A stretch of 46,255 bases of DNA. Source: Elusimicrobiales bacterium (lineage in GTDB: Bacteria; Elusimicrobiota; Elusimicrobia; Elusimicrobiales; UBA9959). Under the pieces are notes generated by a model. The model had not been told where the DNA came from. It was given only the letters and a program-made list of their open reading frames with translations, and did no database searches. The DNA is taken from contig JAMPXK010000015.1 in assembly GCA_023701245.1 (NCBI GenBank), positions 1-46,255 of the forward strand, given 5' to 3'. This document shows, piece after piece, positions 23,693 through 31,580 of this stretch; the stretch's first letter is position 1; each line of letters starts with the position of its first letter. Position numbers and translations under genes: made by a program.

Positions 23693-23822
23693 GCGGCCTG
23701 ACGGGCGGCCGGGTTAGCAAAACCTTCATGAGCCCGACGCTTGCGCAGCGCGGAGGGCGAATGAGGAGTGAGGCCACGGTGTGGCCGAACGCGTTTTGCG
23801 TTCCGGCCGCCCGTCAGGCCGC
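23693..23822. repeat. Long palindromic element 2 inside the lpx operon
   Basis: Two 20-base arms (23693-23712 and 23803-23822) are perfect reverse complements; past a short internal loop, GCAAAAC and GTTTTGC extend the stem by seven more pairs. The core aligns with that of the element at 17714-17845 and carries a hairpin GGCCAC, GGT, GTGGCC (23772-23786) in the place of GCGCAC, GGT, GTGCGC there. The element fills the lpxD-lpxC gap, beginning 25 bases after the lpxD stop and ending 14 bases before the lpxC ATG. It must therefore be part of the operon transcript unless a promoter lies within it. Confidence 0.85.
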
Positions 23823-23836
23823 GCACCCGTCAAAAC

Positions 23837-24670
23837 ATGAGAACAACGATAAAAGCGGCGGTGACCATAGAAGGGATAGGGCTGCATAAGGGCAAGCCCG
23901 CCAAGGTCACCTTTCTGCCAGCCGAAGGCCCCACCGGCTACCGTTTCCTGGGCCCCCTCTTCAAAGAGCCGCTGCCCGCCCGCCTCGACAAAGTCTCCGG
24001 CACCGTGCGCGGCACCAATATCACCGACGGCACCGCCACCATCTACACAGTAGAGCACCTGCTCTCGGCCGCCGCTGGCCTCGGCATAGACGACCTCGAC
24101 ATCGAGATAACCGGCGAAGAACCCCCGGCCGCCGACGGGTCAGCCCTGCCGTTCGCCATGGCCCTGCGCCAGGCCGGCCTCCAGGAGAAACCCGGCCAGG
24201 AACGCCCCGAGCTCACCCTGGACGGCAAGCTGGAGATGTCGAAAGGCGATATAAAGTACTGCGCCTACCCGTCGCCCGGAGTCTCGTTCCGGCTCACCTA
24301 CGAGTATCCCCATAAACTGGTAGGCAAACAGACCATAGAATTTTCCCTGACCCCCGAAGAATACCTTGTGCGCGTGGCCCCGGCCCGCACTTTCGGTTTC
24401 TCGCATGAGCTGGAAGCCCTCAAAGCGGCCGGCCTGGCCCTGGGCGGGTCCCTGGAGAACGCGGTGGTCATAGCCGAGCACGAAGTGCTGGCCAAAGGCG
24501 GCCTGCGCTTCGCCGACGAATTCGCCCGGCACAAACTGCTGGACCTCATAGGCGACCTGGCGCTGTCCGGCCTGCCGCTCAGGGACGTCCGCATAGAGGC
24601 CGAGCGCCCCGGCCATGCCGCAAATGTCAATTTTGCTAAACTATTACTGGAAAAGGCCAAAAAAGCATGA
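23837..24670 (+). CDS. lpxC: LpxC, UDP-3-O-acyl-N-acetylglucosamine deacetylase
   Basis: This 277-residue zinc deacetylase catalyses the committed step of lipid A synthesis. I place the start at the ATG at 23837 because the protein then begins with TIKAAVTIEGIGLHKGKPA, the family opening; the in-frame codons upstream lie inside the palindromic element. Metal and catalytic residues are visible in TVEHLLSA (Glu, His), HKLLDLIGDL (His, Asp) and RPGHAANVNFAK (His). It is slightly shorter than the E. coli enzyme (305). No Shine-Dalgarno precedes the ATG; the 14 bases between it and the palindrome are AC-rich. This could lower or condition its translation. The stop overlaps fabZ (ATGA). Confidence 0.94.
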   Translation: MRTTIKAAVTIEGIGLHKGKPAKVTFLPAEGPTGYRFLGPLFKEPLPARLDKVSGTVRGTNITDGTATIYTVEHLLSAAAGLGIDDLDIEITGEEPPAADGSALPFAMALRQAGLQEKPGQERPELTLDGKLEMSKGDIKYCAYPSPGVSFRLTYEYPHKLVGKQTIEFSLTPEEYLVRVAPARTFGFSHELEALKAAGLALGGSLENAVVIAEHEVLAKGGLRFADEFARHKLLDLIGDLALSGLPLRDVRIEAERPGHAANVNFAKLLLEKAKKA

Positions 24671-25128
24671 CCGAAACCAAAACCCGCCATTACAAACCCG
24701 TACGGGTCATCCCCTGCGAGGAGATCCTCAAGATCATCCCACACCGCTACCCTTTCATGATGGTGGACAGGGTGGAAGTAGTGGAAGAAGGCAAATACTG
24801 CGTGGGCGTTAAATGCGTCAGCGCCAACGAACTCTATTTCCACGGCCACTTCCCGGAAAAACCCATCATGCCCGGCGTGCTCATGCTCGAAGGCATGGCC
24901 CAGACCGCGGCCGCCATGATGATGGCCCTGCCCGAGACCAAGGGCCGCCTCGGCTTCTTCGCCGGCGTCAGCCGCGCCAAGTTCCGCCGCCAGGTAGTGC
25001 CCGGCGACGTGCTGAAGATGCACGTGGAGATAATCCGTTTCAAGAGCAGCCTGAGCAAGGTCCGGGCAGAGGCCTGGGTAGGCGACGAGCAGGCGGCCGA
25101 GGCCGAACTGACCTTCGTCCTGGGCTGA
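24667..25128 (+). CDS. fabZ: FabZ, 3-hydroxyacyl-ACP dehydratase
   Basis: This 153-residue hot-dog-fold enzyme has IIPHRYPFMMVDRV with the catalytic His and HGHFPEKPIMPGVLMLEGMAQ with the catalytic Glu. It dehydrates 3-hydroxyacyl-ACP in fatty acid synthesis and so competes with LpxA and LpxD for the same acyl donors, which explains its place in lpx operons. It overlaps lpxC by four bases, an arrangement that in some bacteria is a true LpxC-FabZ fusion; here they are separate. lpxA follows after 24 bases. Confidence 0.95.
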   Translation: MTETKTRHYKPVRVIPCEEILKIIPHRYPFMMVDRVEVVEEGKYCVGVKCVSANELYFHGHFPEKPIMPGVLMLEGMAQTAAAMMMALPETKGRLGFFAGVSRAKFRRQVVPGDVLKMHVEIIRFKSSLSKVRAEAWVGDEQAAEAELTFVLG

Positions 25129-25152
25129 GCAAAAATTCAAGAGGAGATCCCG

Positions 25153-25959
25153 ATGCCCACCAAGATACACCCCACAGCGATCATAGACAAGAAGGCGCAG
25201 ATAGGCGAGAACGTGGAGATAGGCCCCTACACCGTAATAGGCGAGGACGTGCAGATAGGAGACGGCACCAAGATCGGCCCGCACTGCATCTTCGAGTTCT
25301 GCACCGTCGGCAAGGACAACTGGTTCACCGGCGCGGCCTACGTGGGTATGCCGCCCCAGGACTGGTCCTACAAGGGCGAGCACAAGCGCTTTATCATGGG
25401 CGACAAGAACGTCATCCGCGAGAACGTCACCCTGCACCGCGGCGCGCACACGGACATCACCACCATGGGCTCGGGCTGCATGCTGATGGCCAACTCCCAT
25501 ATCGGCCACGACTGCCGCGTGGGCAACAACGTCATCATGGTCAATTGCGCGGCCGCGGCCGGCCACGTGGAGATAGGCGACCGCGCCATCATCAGCGGCC
25601 TCGCCGGCATCCACCAGTTCACCCGCATCGGCAAGTTCTCCATGATCTCCGGCGGCGGCATGGCCAACCAGGACATCATCCCCTACGTTACCGCGCAGGG
25701 CGACCGCGCCCGCCCCGTGGCCCTCAACCTCGTGGGCATGAAGCGCAACGGCTACACCCGCGAGCAGATCAAGGCCGTGAAGCACGTTTTCAAGACCCTG
25801 TTCTTCCGCGGCCTGCTCCTGAAGGACGCCGTGGCGAAGCTGCGCGCGGAGAACCTGCCGCAGGAAGCCTCTCTCATCCTGGATTTCGTGGAAACTTCCA
25901 AGCGCGGCATAGCCCGCCCCCGCCGCAAGGGCGAACTGGAGACGGCCTCCAACGACTAA
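25153..25959 (+). CDS. lpxA: LpxA, UDP-N-acetylglucosamine acyltransferase
   Basis: This 268-residue trimeric beta-helix protein has the hexapeptide repeat run at the N terminus, the catalytic His in SHIGHDC, the family segment GLAGIHQFTRIGKFSMISGG, and a C-terminal helical part (GYTREQIKAVKHVFKTLF). It transfers a 3-hydroxyacyl chain to the 3-position of UDP-GlcNAc, or to the 3-amine of its diamino analogue if the oxidoreductase gene at 27561 is a GnnA. A GAGGAG site lies seven bases before the ATG. lpxI begins directly after the stop codon. Confidence 0.95.
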   Translation: MPTKIHPTAIIDKKAQIGENVEIGPYTVIGEDVQIGDGTKIGPHCIFEFCTVGKDNWFTGAAYVGMPPQDWSYKGEHKRFIMGDKNVIRENVTLHRGAHTDITTMGSGCMLMANSHIGHDCRVGNNVIMVNCAAAAGHVEIGDRAIISGLAGIHQFTRIGKFSMISGGGMANQDIIPYVTAQGDRARPVALNLVGMKRNGYTREQIKAVKHVFKTLFFRGLLLKDAVAKLRAENLPQEASLILDFVETSKRGIARPRRKGELETASND

Positions 25960-26799
25960 ATGGGCGAACCAATAGGATTAATTGCCGGCGGCGGGAGTTT
26001 CCCGCTGCTGTTCGCGGCCGAGGCTAAAAAAGCCGGCCGCGAAGTGGTGGCCGTCGGCCTCAACGACATTTCCCCCAAAGAAATAGAACAGTACGCGGGA
26101 AAGACCGGCTGGTTCCGCCTGGGCAACATAGACGGCCCCATTTCTTTCCTGCGGGAAAGCGGCGTGCGGCAGGCGCTCATGGTGGGCTCCATCCCCCACG
26201 TAAATATTTTCGGCGGCATCCTCCCCGACTTCCGCGCGGCCAAGCTGCTGCTGAAGCTGCGGGACAAAAAGGCGGGCGCCATTTTCGCGGCCGTGGCGGA
26301 AGAATTCTCCGCCGACGGCATAGAACTGGTCAGCACCGCCACCCTGCTCGAGCACCTGCTGGTGAAGCCCGGCCTGCTGGCCGGTAAAAAGCCGGACGCC
26401 GACACTTTAAAGACCGCCGCCTACGGCTGGCGGGCCGCCAAGGCCATAGCGGCCCTCGACATAGGCCTCACGGTGGTCCTGCGCGACCAGACCGTGATAG
26501 CCGCGGAAGGCATGGAAGGCACCGACGAGTGCATCCGCCGCGCGGGCCAGCTGACCAAAGGCCGCGGCGGCTCCGCCCTCACCGTGGTAAAAGTTGCCCG
26601 CCCCGGACAGGACATGCGCTTCGACCTGCCGGTGGCCGGCGCCCCCACCTTGCGCGTCATGAAGAGCTCCGGCGCCTCCACGCTGGTGCTCGAAGCCGGC
26701 AAGACGCTTATCCTCGGCATGGAAGAGTTCCTCGCCGCCGCCAAAGAGACCGGTATAACGGTGCTCGGCGCCGACGACGGCGTTTTCTCCGGCAAATGA
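25960..26799 (+). CDS. lpxI: LpxI, UDP-2,3-diacylglucosamine pyrophosphatase
   Basis: This 279-residue protein is of the LpxI family (formerly DUF1009): IGLIAGGGSFPLLFAAEAKKAG at the N terminus (given in parts: IGLIAGGGSFP), VGSIPHVNIF, and the C-terminal GRGGSALTVVKVARPGQDMRFDLP block, which includes the catalytic Asp region. LpxI hydrolyses UDP-2,3-diacylglucosamine to lipid X by a different chemistry from LpxH, and organisms normally carry one or the other. Its presence between lpxA and lpxB supplies the fourth step of the pathway here. The start is immediately after the lpxA stop and the end overlaps the acyltransferase gene. Confidence 0.93.
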   Translation: MGEPIGLIAGGGSFPLLFAAEAKKAGREVVAVGLNDISPKEIEQYAGKTGWFRLGNIDGPISFLRESGVRQALMVGSIPHVNIFGGILPDFRAAKLLLKLRDKKAGAIFAAVAEEFSADGIELVSTATLLEHLLVKPGLLAGKKPDADTLKTAAYGWRAAKAIAALDIGLTVVLRDQTVIAAEGMEGTDECIRRAGQLTKGRGGSALTVVKVARPGQDMRFDLPVAGAPTLRVMKSSGASTLVLEAGKTLILGMEEFLAAAKETGITVLGADDGVFSGK

Positions 26800-27440
26800 A
26801 CGAACTGCTCTACAAGAATTCCCCGGCCCACTGGCTGCTGGCGCTATTGGCCCGCCTTTACATCCGCCTGCTCGGTTTCACCTCCCGCATCACGGTAAAG
26901 GGGAACAGCCGGTACCAGGGCCCGGCCGTCTACGCCCTCTGGCACCGCCAGGAAGTGCTGATGATCTGGCTGCACCGCAACCAGGGCCTCTGCGGCCTGG
27001 TCAGCCAGAGCAAGGACGGCGAGTACATGGCCCGCATCCTGCTGGGCATGGGCTTCAACGTGATACGCGGCTCTTCCACCACCGGCGGCAGCCAGGCCTT
27101 GCGCGCGCTCACCAAGGCGGCGCGCGCCGGTTATTCCATAGCCGTCACCCCGGACGGACCCAAAGGCCCCATCTTCAAGGTCCATCCCGGCATACTTTTC
27201 ATCGCCCAGAAAGCCGGCGTTCCCATCATCCCGGCCGCCTGCGCCCTCTCCAACAAGAAGATCCTGCGCAGCTGGGACAAGTACCAGTTCCCGCTGCCTT
27301 TCGGCCGCATAGAGGCCGTGTACGGCGAGCCCATCCGCGTCCTGGACACGGACGACCTGGCCGCCAAATCGCTGGAAGTGGAGAACCGCCTGAACGCCCT
27401 GACCCTGGAAGCCGAAGCCCTGCTGGCAGCCGGCAAGTGA
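26796..27440 (+). CDS. DUF374 family lysophospholipid acyltransferase-like protein
   Basis: This 214-residue membrane-associated protein starts at the ATG overlapping the lpxI stop; a longer upstream frame lies within lpxI and is spurious. A hydrophobic segment (about 12-30) is followed by YALWHRQEVLMIW, SQSKDGEYMARIL, GFNVIRGSSTTGGSQAL, VTPDGPKGPIFKV and AGVPIIPAACAL. These blocks define the DUF374 group within the LPLAT superfamily. The catalytic HxxxxD of classical LPLATs is modified here (WHRQEV). In other diderms the gene sits with lpxB or waaA, and a role in late acylation or transport of lipid A is assumed but not proved. Confidence 0.87.
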   Translation: MNELLYKNSPAHWLLALLARLYIRLLGFTSRITVKGNSRYQGPAVYALWHRQEVLMIWLHRNQGLCGLVSQSKDGEYMARILLGMGFNVIRGSSTTGGSQALRALTKAARAGYSIAVTPDGPKGPIFKVHPGILFIAQKAGVPIIPAACALSNKKILRSWDKYQFPLPFGRIEAVYGEPIRVLDTDDLAAKSLEVENRLNALTLEAEALLAAGK

Positions 27441-27560
27441 CCCTTCCGGCCCTGTTTATCCCGCAGCCCCCCATATTTAGTAGAATAATAAGATAGAAGT
27501 CTGCCTTAAACAGGGCTTTTAGCCCCCGTTTTAGCTATTTTCTCGGTCCAAGAGGACATC
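27441..27560 (+). promoter_or_regulatory. Intergenic leader with possible internal promoter and attenuator-like hairpin
   Basis: This 120-base gap is the largest in the lpx operon apart from that filled by the palindromic element. It contains an AT-rich tract with TAGAAT (about 27481) that could be a -10 box, and then an imperfect hairpin (27508-27531: AAAC, GGGCT, loop, AGCCC, GTTT) followed by a T-rich stretch. It may be a weak terminator plus a new promoter for the oxidoreductase-lpxB-msbA part. Confidence 0.35.
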
Positions 27561-28631
27561 ATGGCTGATAAAGAAAAAAAACTTCGTTTCGGAGTAGTGG
27601 GCGCCGGCAAACTGGGCGGCTTCCACTCTAAAACCCTTTCCTCCATGCCCGGCGTGGAACTGGTGGGCGTCTCCGACCCCAACCTGCTGCGCGCGCAGAT
27701 GCTGGCCTGGCGCCACAACTGCGTGGCCTACAAGACCGTGGAAGAGCTGCTGGGCCAGGTGGACGCGCTGGTGATAGCCGCCCCTACCGAGTACCACGCG
27801 GACCTGGGCATAAAGGCGCTCAGCGCCGGCGTGCACGTACTGATGGAAAAGCCCATAACCAATTCCGAAGAAGGCGCGCGCAAGCTGCTGGAACTCTCCG
27901 AGAAGAATAAAGTGGTGCTGCAGGTAGGCCACTCCGAACGCTTCAACGCCGCCGTGGTGGAGACCCTCAAGCACGTTAAGAACCCCCGCTACATCACCAT
28001 AGAACGCCTGGGCCCCTTCGACCCGCGCGTGGCCGCTACCGGCGTCACCCTGGACCTGATGATCCACGACCTGGACATCGTCCTCACTATGATGGATTCC
28101 GAGGTGGCCTCCTTCGAGGCCATCGGCGCCAGCCTGCTCTCCAACCACGAGGACATCTCCAACGTGCGCCTGAAGTTCAAGAACGGCTGCGTGGTGGACG
28201 TCACCGCCAGCCGCGCCACCATGGAAGCCAGCCGCCGCATGCGCATCTACCAGCAGGACGCCTACATCTCGGTGGACTATGTCAGCTCCCGCCTCAAGAT
28301 CTACACCAAAAAAACCCCGACGGTGAACTCCCTCAAGGACATAGAGATCACTTATCCCAAGTTCGCCCCCAAGCAGCCCATCCGCGAAGAGCTCGCCCAC
28401 TTCATAGACTGCATCAAGACCTCCAAGACCCCCACGCCCAGCGGCGAGAAGGGCCTGAAGGCGCTGCGCCTGGCGCTGGACATCACCAACCAGATGCGCC
28501 GCTTCGAAGTGTCCGGGGCCAAATCCGAGGAATCCCCGGAGTCCCTGGCCGGGGCGCTCGCCGACATCGGCAACGCCACCAAGGTGCTGGTAGAGGAAGG
28601 CCTCAAGAACGCCGGCATAGACAAGAACTAG
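27561..28631 (+). CDS. Gfo/Idh/MocA family oxidoreductase (possible GnnA)
   Basis: This 356-residue NAD(P)-dependent sugar oxidoreductase has an N-terminal Rossmann motif GVVGAGKLGGFH, then APTEYHADLGIKAL, the EKPITNS lysine motif of the family, and a C-terminal alpha/beta substrate domain. It ends with about 40 extra residues rich in Ala, Ser and Glu. An oxidoreductase of this family is commonly placed between lpxI and lpxB. In some bacteria it is GnnA, which oxidises UDP-GlcNAc so that GnnB can aminate it and LpxA can form an amide-linked lipid A. No GnnB-type aminotransferase is in the window, so the GnnA role is a hypothesis. An AGAGGA site lies five bases before the ATG. Confidence 0.85.
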   Translation: MADKEKKLRFGVVGAGKLGGFHSKTLSSMPGVELVGVSDPNLLRAQMLAWRHNCVAYKTVEELLGQVDALVIAAPTEYHADLGIKALSAGVHVLMEKPITNSEEGARKLLELSEKNKVVLQVGHSERFNAAVVETLKHVKNPRYITIERLGPFDPRVAATGVTLDLMIHDLDIVLTMMDSEVASFEAIGASLLSNHEDISNVRLKFKNGCVVDVTASRATMEASRRMRIYQQDAYISVDYVSSRLKIYTKKTPTVNSLKDIEITYPKFAPKQPIREELAHFIDCIKTSKTPTPSGEKGLKALRLALDITNQMRRFEVSGAKSEESPESLAGALADIGNATKVLVEEGLKNAGIDKN

Positions 28632-28647
28632 ACCGCGCCCCCAGTAT

Positions 28648-29796
28648 ATGGCTAAAATCGCCCCCACCAACAAGAACATCCTGGTAGTAGCCGGAGACCC
28701 CTCGGGGGACCTCCACGCCGCCAACCTCATAAAGGCCCTGCGCGCCAAGGACCCGGAGATCACCGTCACTTCCATAGGCGGTGTGCGCATGCAGGAGGTC
28801 TCCAACCGCCTGCTCTACAACCTGGTCTCCGTGGGGGCGGTAGGCTTTTCCGAACCCTTCAAGCATTTCTTTCTCTGGCTCAAGCTCATAAAAGTGGTGC
28901 GGCGATTCATGGAAGAGAAACGCCCCGCCTGCGTGATCGCCGTGGACTTCTACGGCTTCAACCACCAGGTGCTGGGCCTGGCCGCGCACCGCAAGATCCC
29001 CGCTTTCTATTACATCAGCCCGCAGGTCTGGGCCTCCCGCCCCGGCCGCGCCGCCAAGATAGCCAAGCTCACGCGCGAAGTCTTCGTGATCTTCCCCTTC
29101 GAGGAAGCGCTCTACAAGAAAGCCAAAGGCAACGCCACTTTCGTGGGCCACCCGCTCCTGGACATCATGCCCGAGCCGCAGCCCCGCCAGTCCCCCGAGG
29201 AACCCGGGGCCTGGAAGATAGGCATCCTGCCGGGGTCGCGCAAGGCCGAGATCTCCCGCCACCTGCCGCTGTTCCTTAAAGCTTTCTACCGCGTCAAGGA
29301 AGTGCACCCCAAGGCGCGCGCCTACCTGTTCGCGGTGCCGGAATTCCCCGACGAGAACATCGTCCCCGCGCTGGAAGCGGTGGAGAAGTACTGGTCCAAG
29401 GACATAGAGATAGTCCGCGAGAAGGACTACAAGGACCGCGCCCGCCTGGATTTCGCCTTCACCTGCTCCGGCACGGCCACGCTGGAGAACGCCCTGCTGG
29501 GCGTGCCCATGGCGGTGGCCTACAAGATGCCCCGGTTCACCTACGAGGTGGCCAAGCGCGTGGTAAAGACGCCCTACATCTCCCTGGTCAACATCCTCCT
29601 CAAGAAGCCCGCCGTAAAGGAACTCATCCAGGAGCGCGCCACGGTGGACAACCTGGCGCAGGAAGCCTTCTCCTTCATCAACGACCCTGCGCGCCTGCGC
29701 GCCGCCAGGGCGGAACTTACCGGCCTGCGCGCCATGCTGGGAGACCGCGGCGCCGCCGAACGCGCCGCCGGCAGGATCCTTTCCTACCTGAGCTGA
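28648..29796 (+). CDS. lpxB: LpxB, lipid A disaccharide synthase
   Basis: This 382-residue glycosyltransferase of family GT19 has the N-terminal VVAGDPSGDLHAANL block, the GAVGFSEPF segment, IAVDFYGFNHQV, YYISPQVWASRPGRA, GNATFVGHPLLD and the ILPGSRKAEI motif. It joins UDP-2,3-diacylglucosamine and lipid X to form the tetra-acyl disaccharide at the cytoplasmic face of the inner membrane. The family length is about 380, so it is complete. It follows the oxidoreductase by 16 bases and is two bases before the msbA start. LpxK and the Kdo transferase, the next steps, are not in this window. Confidence 0.95.
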   Translation: MAKIAPTNKNILVVAGDPSGDLHAANLIKALRAKDPEITVTSIGGVRMQEVSNRLLYNLVSVGAVGFSEPFKHFFLWLKLIKVVRRFMEEKRPACVIAVDFYGFNHQVLGLAAHRKIPAFYYISPQVWASRPGRAAKIAKLTREVFVIFPFEEALYKKAKGNATFVGHPLLDIMPEPQPRQSPEEPGAWKIGILPGSRKAEISRHLPLFLKAFYRVKEVHPKARAYLFAVPEFPDENIVPALEAVEKYWSKDIEIVREKDYKDRARLDFAFTCSGTATLENALLGVPMAVAYKMPRFTYEVAKRVVKTPYISLVNILLKKPAVKELIQERATVDNLAQEAFSFINDPARLRAARAELTGLRAMLGDRGAAERAAGRILSYLS

Positions 29797-29798
29797 CC

Positions 29799-31562
29799 AT
29801 GACAGACCCCGCCGAGCGCGCCGCGAGCGACAAGGCCAGGTTCAAGGTCCTGGCCCGGGCGCTGCTGCAGTACCTCAAGCCGCACAAGGTCCGCCTCATC
29901 CAGGCGGCCGCCTCCATGATCATCCTCGCCGCCATCAAGAACGCGGTGATCTACATTTCCGGCCCCGTCATCAAGGGCGTGTTCATGGATAAGGACATGG
30001 ACCTGCTGCGCCTCATCGTCATCGGCCTGCCGGTGCTGTTCGTGCTGCGCATGGCCGTGGAGTACATCAACGGCTACCTGATGAGCTGGATAGGCCAGCG
30101 CGTGGTGCAGAAGATCCGCGAGGACCTCTTCGAACATATCCACCGCCTCTCCCTGGAATTCTACTGGCGCAAGCGCTCTTCCGACGTGATGAGCCGCGTC
30201 ATCAACGACCTCAACAACGTGCAGAGCACGGTGCAGTTCATCCCCCTCTACGGCATCCGCGACGCGCTGACCGTGGTGGCCTGCGTGGGGCTGCTGTTCT
30301 ACATCAACTGGAAGCTGGCGCTGGTGGCCACCATAGTGCTGCCGCTGATAGCCGCGCTGCTGGGCGTGCTGGGCAAGAAAATGCGCAGGGCCTCCGCCGA
30401 GAGCAACGTGATAGTGGGCGAGATCTCCCACAAGTTCCAGGAAAGCCTGCAGGGCATCACCGTGGTGAAGGCCTTCAACTACGAGGACCAGGCCATAAGC
30501 AGGTTCAAGGTCTCCAACGACGCCTATTTCTCCAAGATGATGCGCTACCTGCGCGCCACCGCCATGAGCGGGCCGGTGATGGAATTCATCAGCGGCATGG
30601 TGCTCATCGCCATCATCTACATGAGCGGCAAGGCCATCTTCGACGGCACCATGACCGTGGCGCACTTCTTCTCCTTCATCGCGGCCTATGTCACGGCCTA
30701 CGTGCCGCTCAAGAACATCGGCAACCTCAACTCCAAACTGCAGCAGGGCATGGCCGCCTGGGAACGCATTTACCAGATCCTGGAGGAAAAGCCCGCCGTG
30801 GTGATCAAGCAGACCACCAAGAACATAGCCAAGCTCGAGGGCAAAATAGAGTTCAAGGGCGTCAACTACAAGTACCCCTCCCGCGACACGCAGATCCTCA
30901 AGGACCTGTCCTTCACCATCAACCCCGGCGAAGTGGCCGCCTTCGTGGGCCCTTCCGGCTCGGGCAAGACCACCGTAGTGCACATGCTGCTGCGCTTCTT
31001 CGACCCGGTTTCCGGCAGGATAGAAGTGGACGGCCACGACATGCTCGACCTCGACACCACGGACCTGCGCGCGCACATGGGCCTGGTCACGCAGGACACC
31101 ATCCTTTTCGACGACACCGTGCTGGGCAATATCAAGATAGGCATGCCCGGCGCCTCCATGGACGAAGTGGTGGAAGCGGCCAAGGCCGCCGACGCGCACG
31201 CCTTCATCTCCGCCATGCCGCAGGGCTACGAGACCGTGCTGGGCGAGCGCGGCGTGAAGCTTTCCGGCGGCCAGCGCCAGCGCCTGGCCATAGCGCGGGC
31301 CATTATAAAGAAGCCCAAGATCCTGCTGCTGGACGAAGCCACCTCCAACCTGGACACCGCCAGCGAACAGGCCGTGCAGGGCGCCATAGAGCGCATCCTG
31401 GGCGGCCGCACCGTGGTCATGGTGGCGCACCGCCTCTCCACCGTGAAGAACGCGGACAAGATCTTCGTGCTTAAACGCGGCGAACTGGCCGAGACCGGCA
31501 CGCACGCGGAACTTATAGCGCTGGGCGGGGTCTACAAAGGCCTTTACGACGCCCAGAGCTGA
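29799..31562 (+). CDS. msbA: MsbA-type lipid A ABC exporter
   Basis: This 587-residue half-transporter has six transmembrane helices (about 35-320) and a nucleotide-binding domain (about 345-587). The latter carries Walker A GPSGSGKT, the Q-loop VTQDTILF, the signature LSGGQRQR, Walker B ILLLDEATS and the H-loop AHRLST. As a homodimer it flips lipid A across the inner membrane. Its place two bases after lpxB supports the MsbA assignment over other multidrug exporters with the same layout. Confidence 0.9.
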   Translation: MTDPAERAASDKARFKVLARALLQYLKPHKVRLIQAAASMIILAAIKNAVIYISGPVIKGVFMDKDMDLLRLIVIGLPVLFVLRMAVEYINGYLMSWIGQRVVQKIREDLFEHIHRLSLEFYWRKRSSDVMSRVINDLNNVQSTVQFIPLYGIRDALTVVACVGLLFYINWKLALVATIVLPLIAALLGVLGKKMRRASAESNVIVGEISHKFQESLQGITVVKAFNYEDQAISRFKVSNDAYFSKMMRYLRATAMSGPVMEFISGMVLIAIIYMSGKAIFDGTMTVAHFFSFIAAYVTAYVPLKNIGNLNSKLQQGMAAWERIYQILEEKPAVVIKQTTKNIAKLEGKIEFKGVNYKYPSRDTQILKDLSFTINPGEVAAFVGPSGSGKTTVVHMLLRFFDPVSGRIEVDGHDMLDLDTTDLRAHMGLVTQDTILFDDTVLGNIKIGMPGASMDEVVEAAKAADAHAFISAMPQGYETVLGERGVKLSGGQRQRLAIARAIIKKPKILLLDEATSNLDTASEQAVQGAIERILGGRTVVMVAHRLSTVKNADKIFVLKRGELAETGTHAELIALGGVYKGLYDAQS

Positions 31563-31580
31563 CGAGGCCAAACCGATCTG

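Noticed and set aside
17714-23822. CRISPR array or retron non-coding RNA as an explanation of the palindromic elements
   Set aside because: There are only two copies 6 kb apart, with no direct-repeat/spacer pattern and no cas or reverse transcriptase gene in the window.
29799-31562. Generic multidrug ABC exporter rather than MsbA
   Set aside because: Motifs alone do not decide, but the two-base spacing after lpxB in a full lpx operon strongly favours the lipid A flippase.
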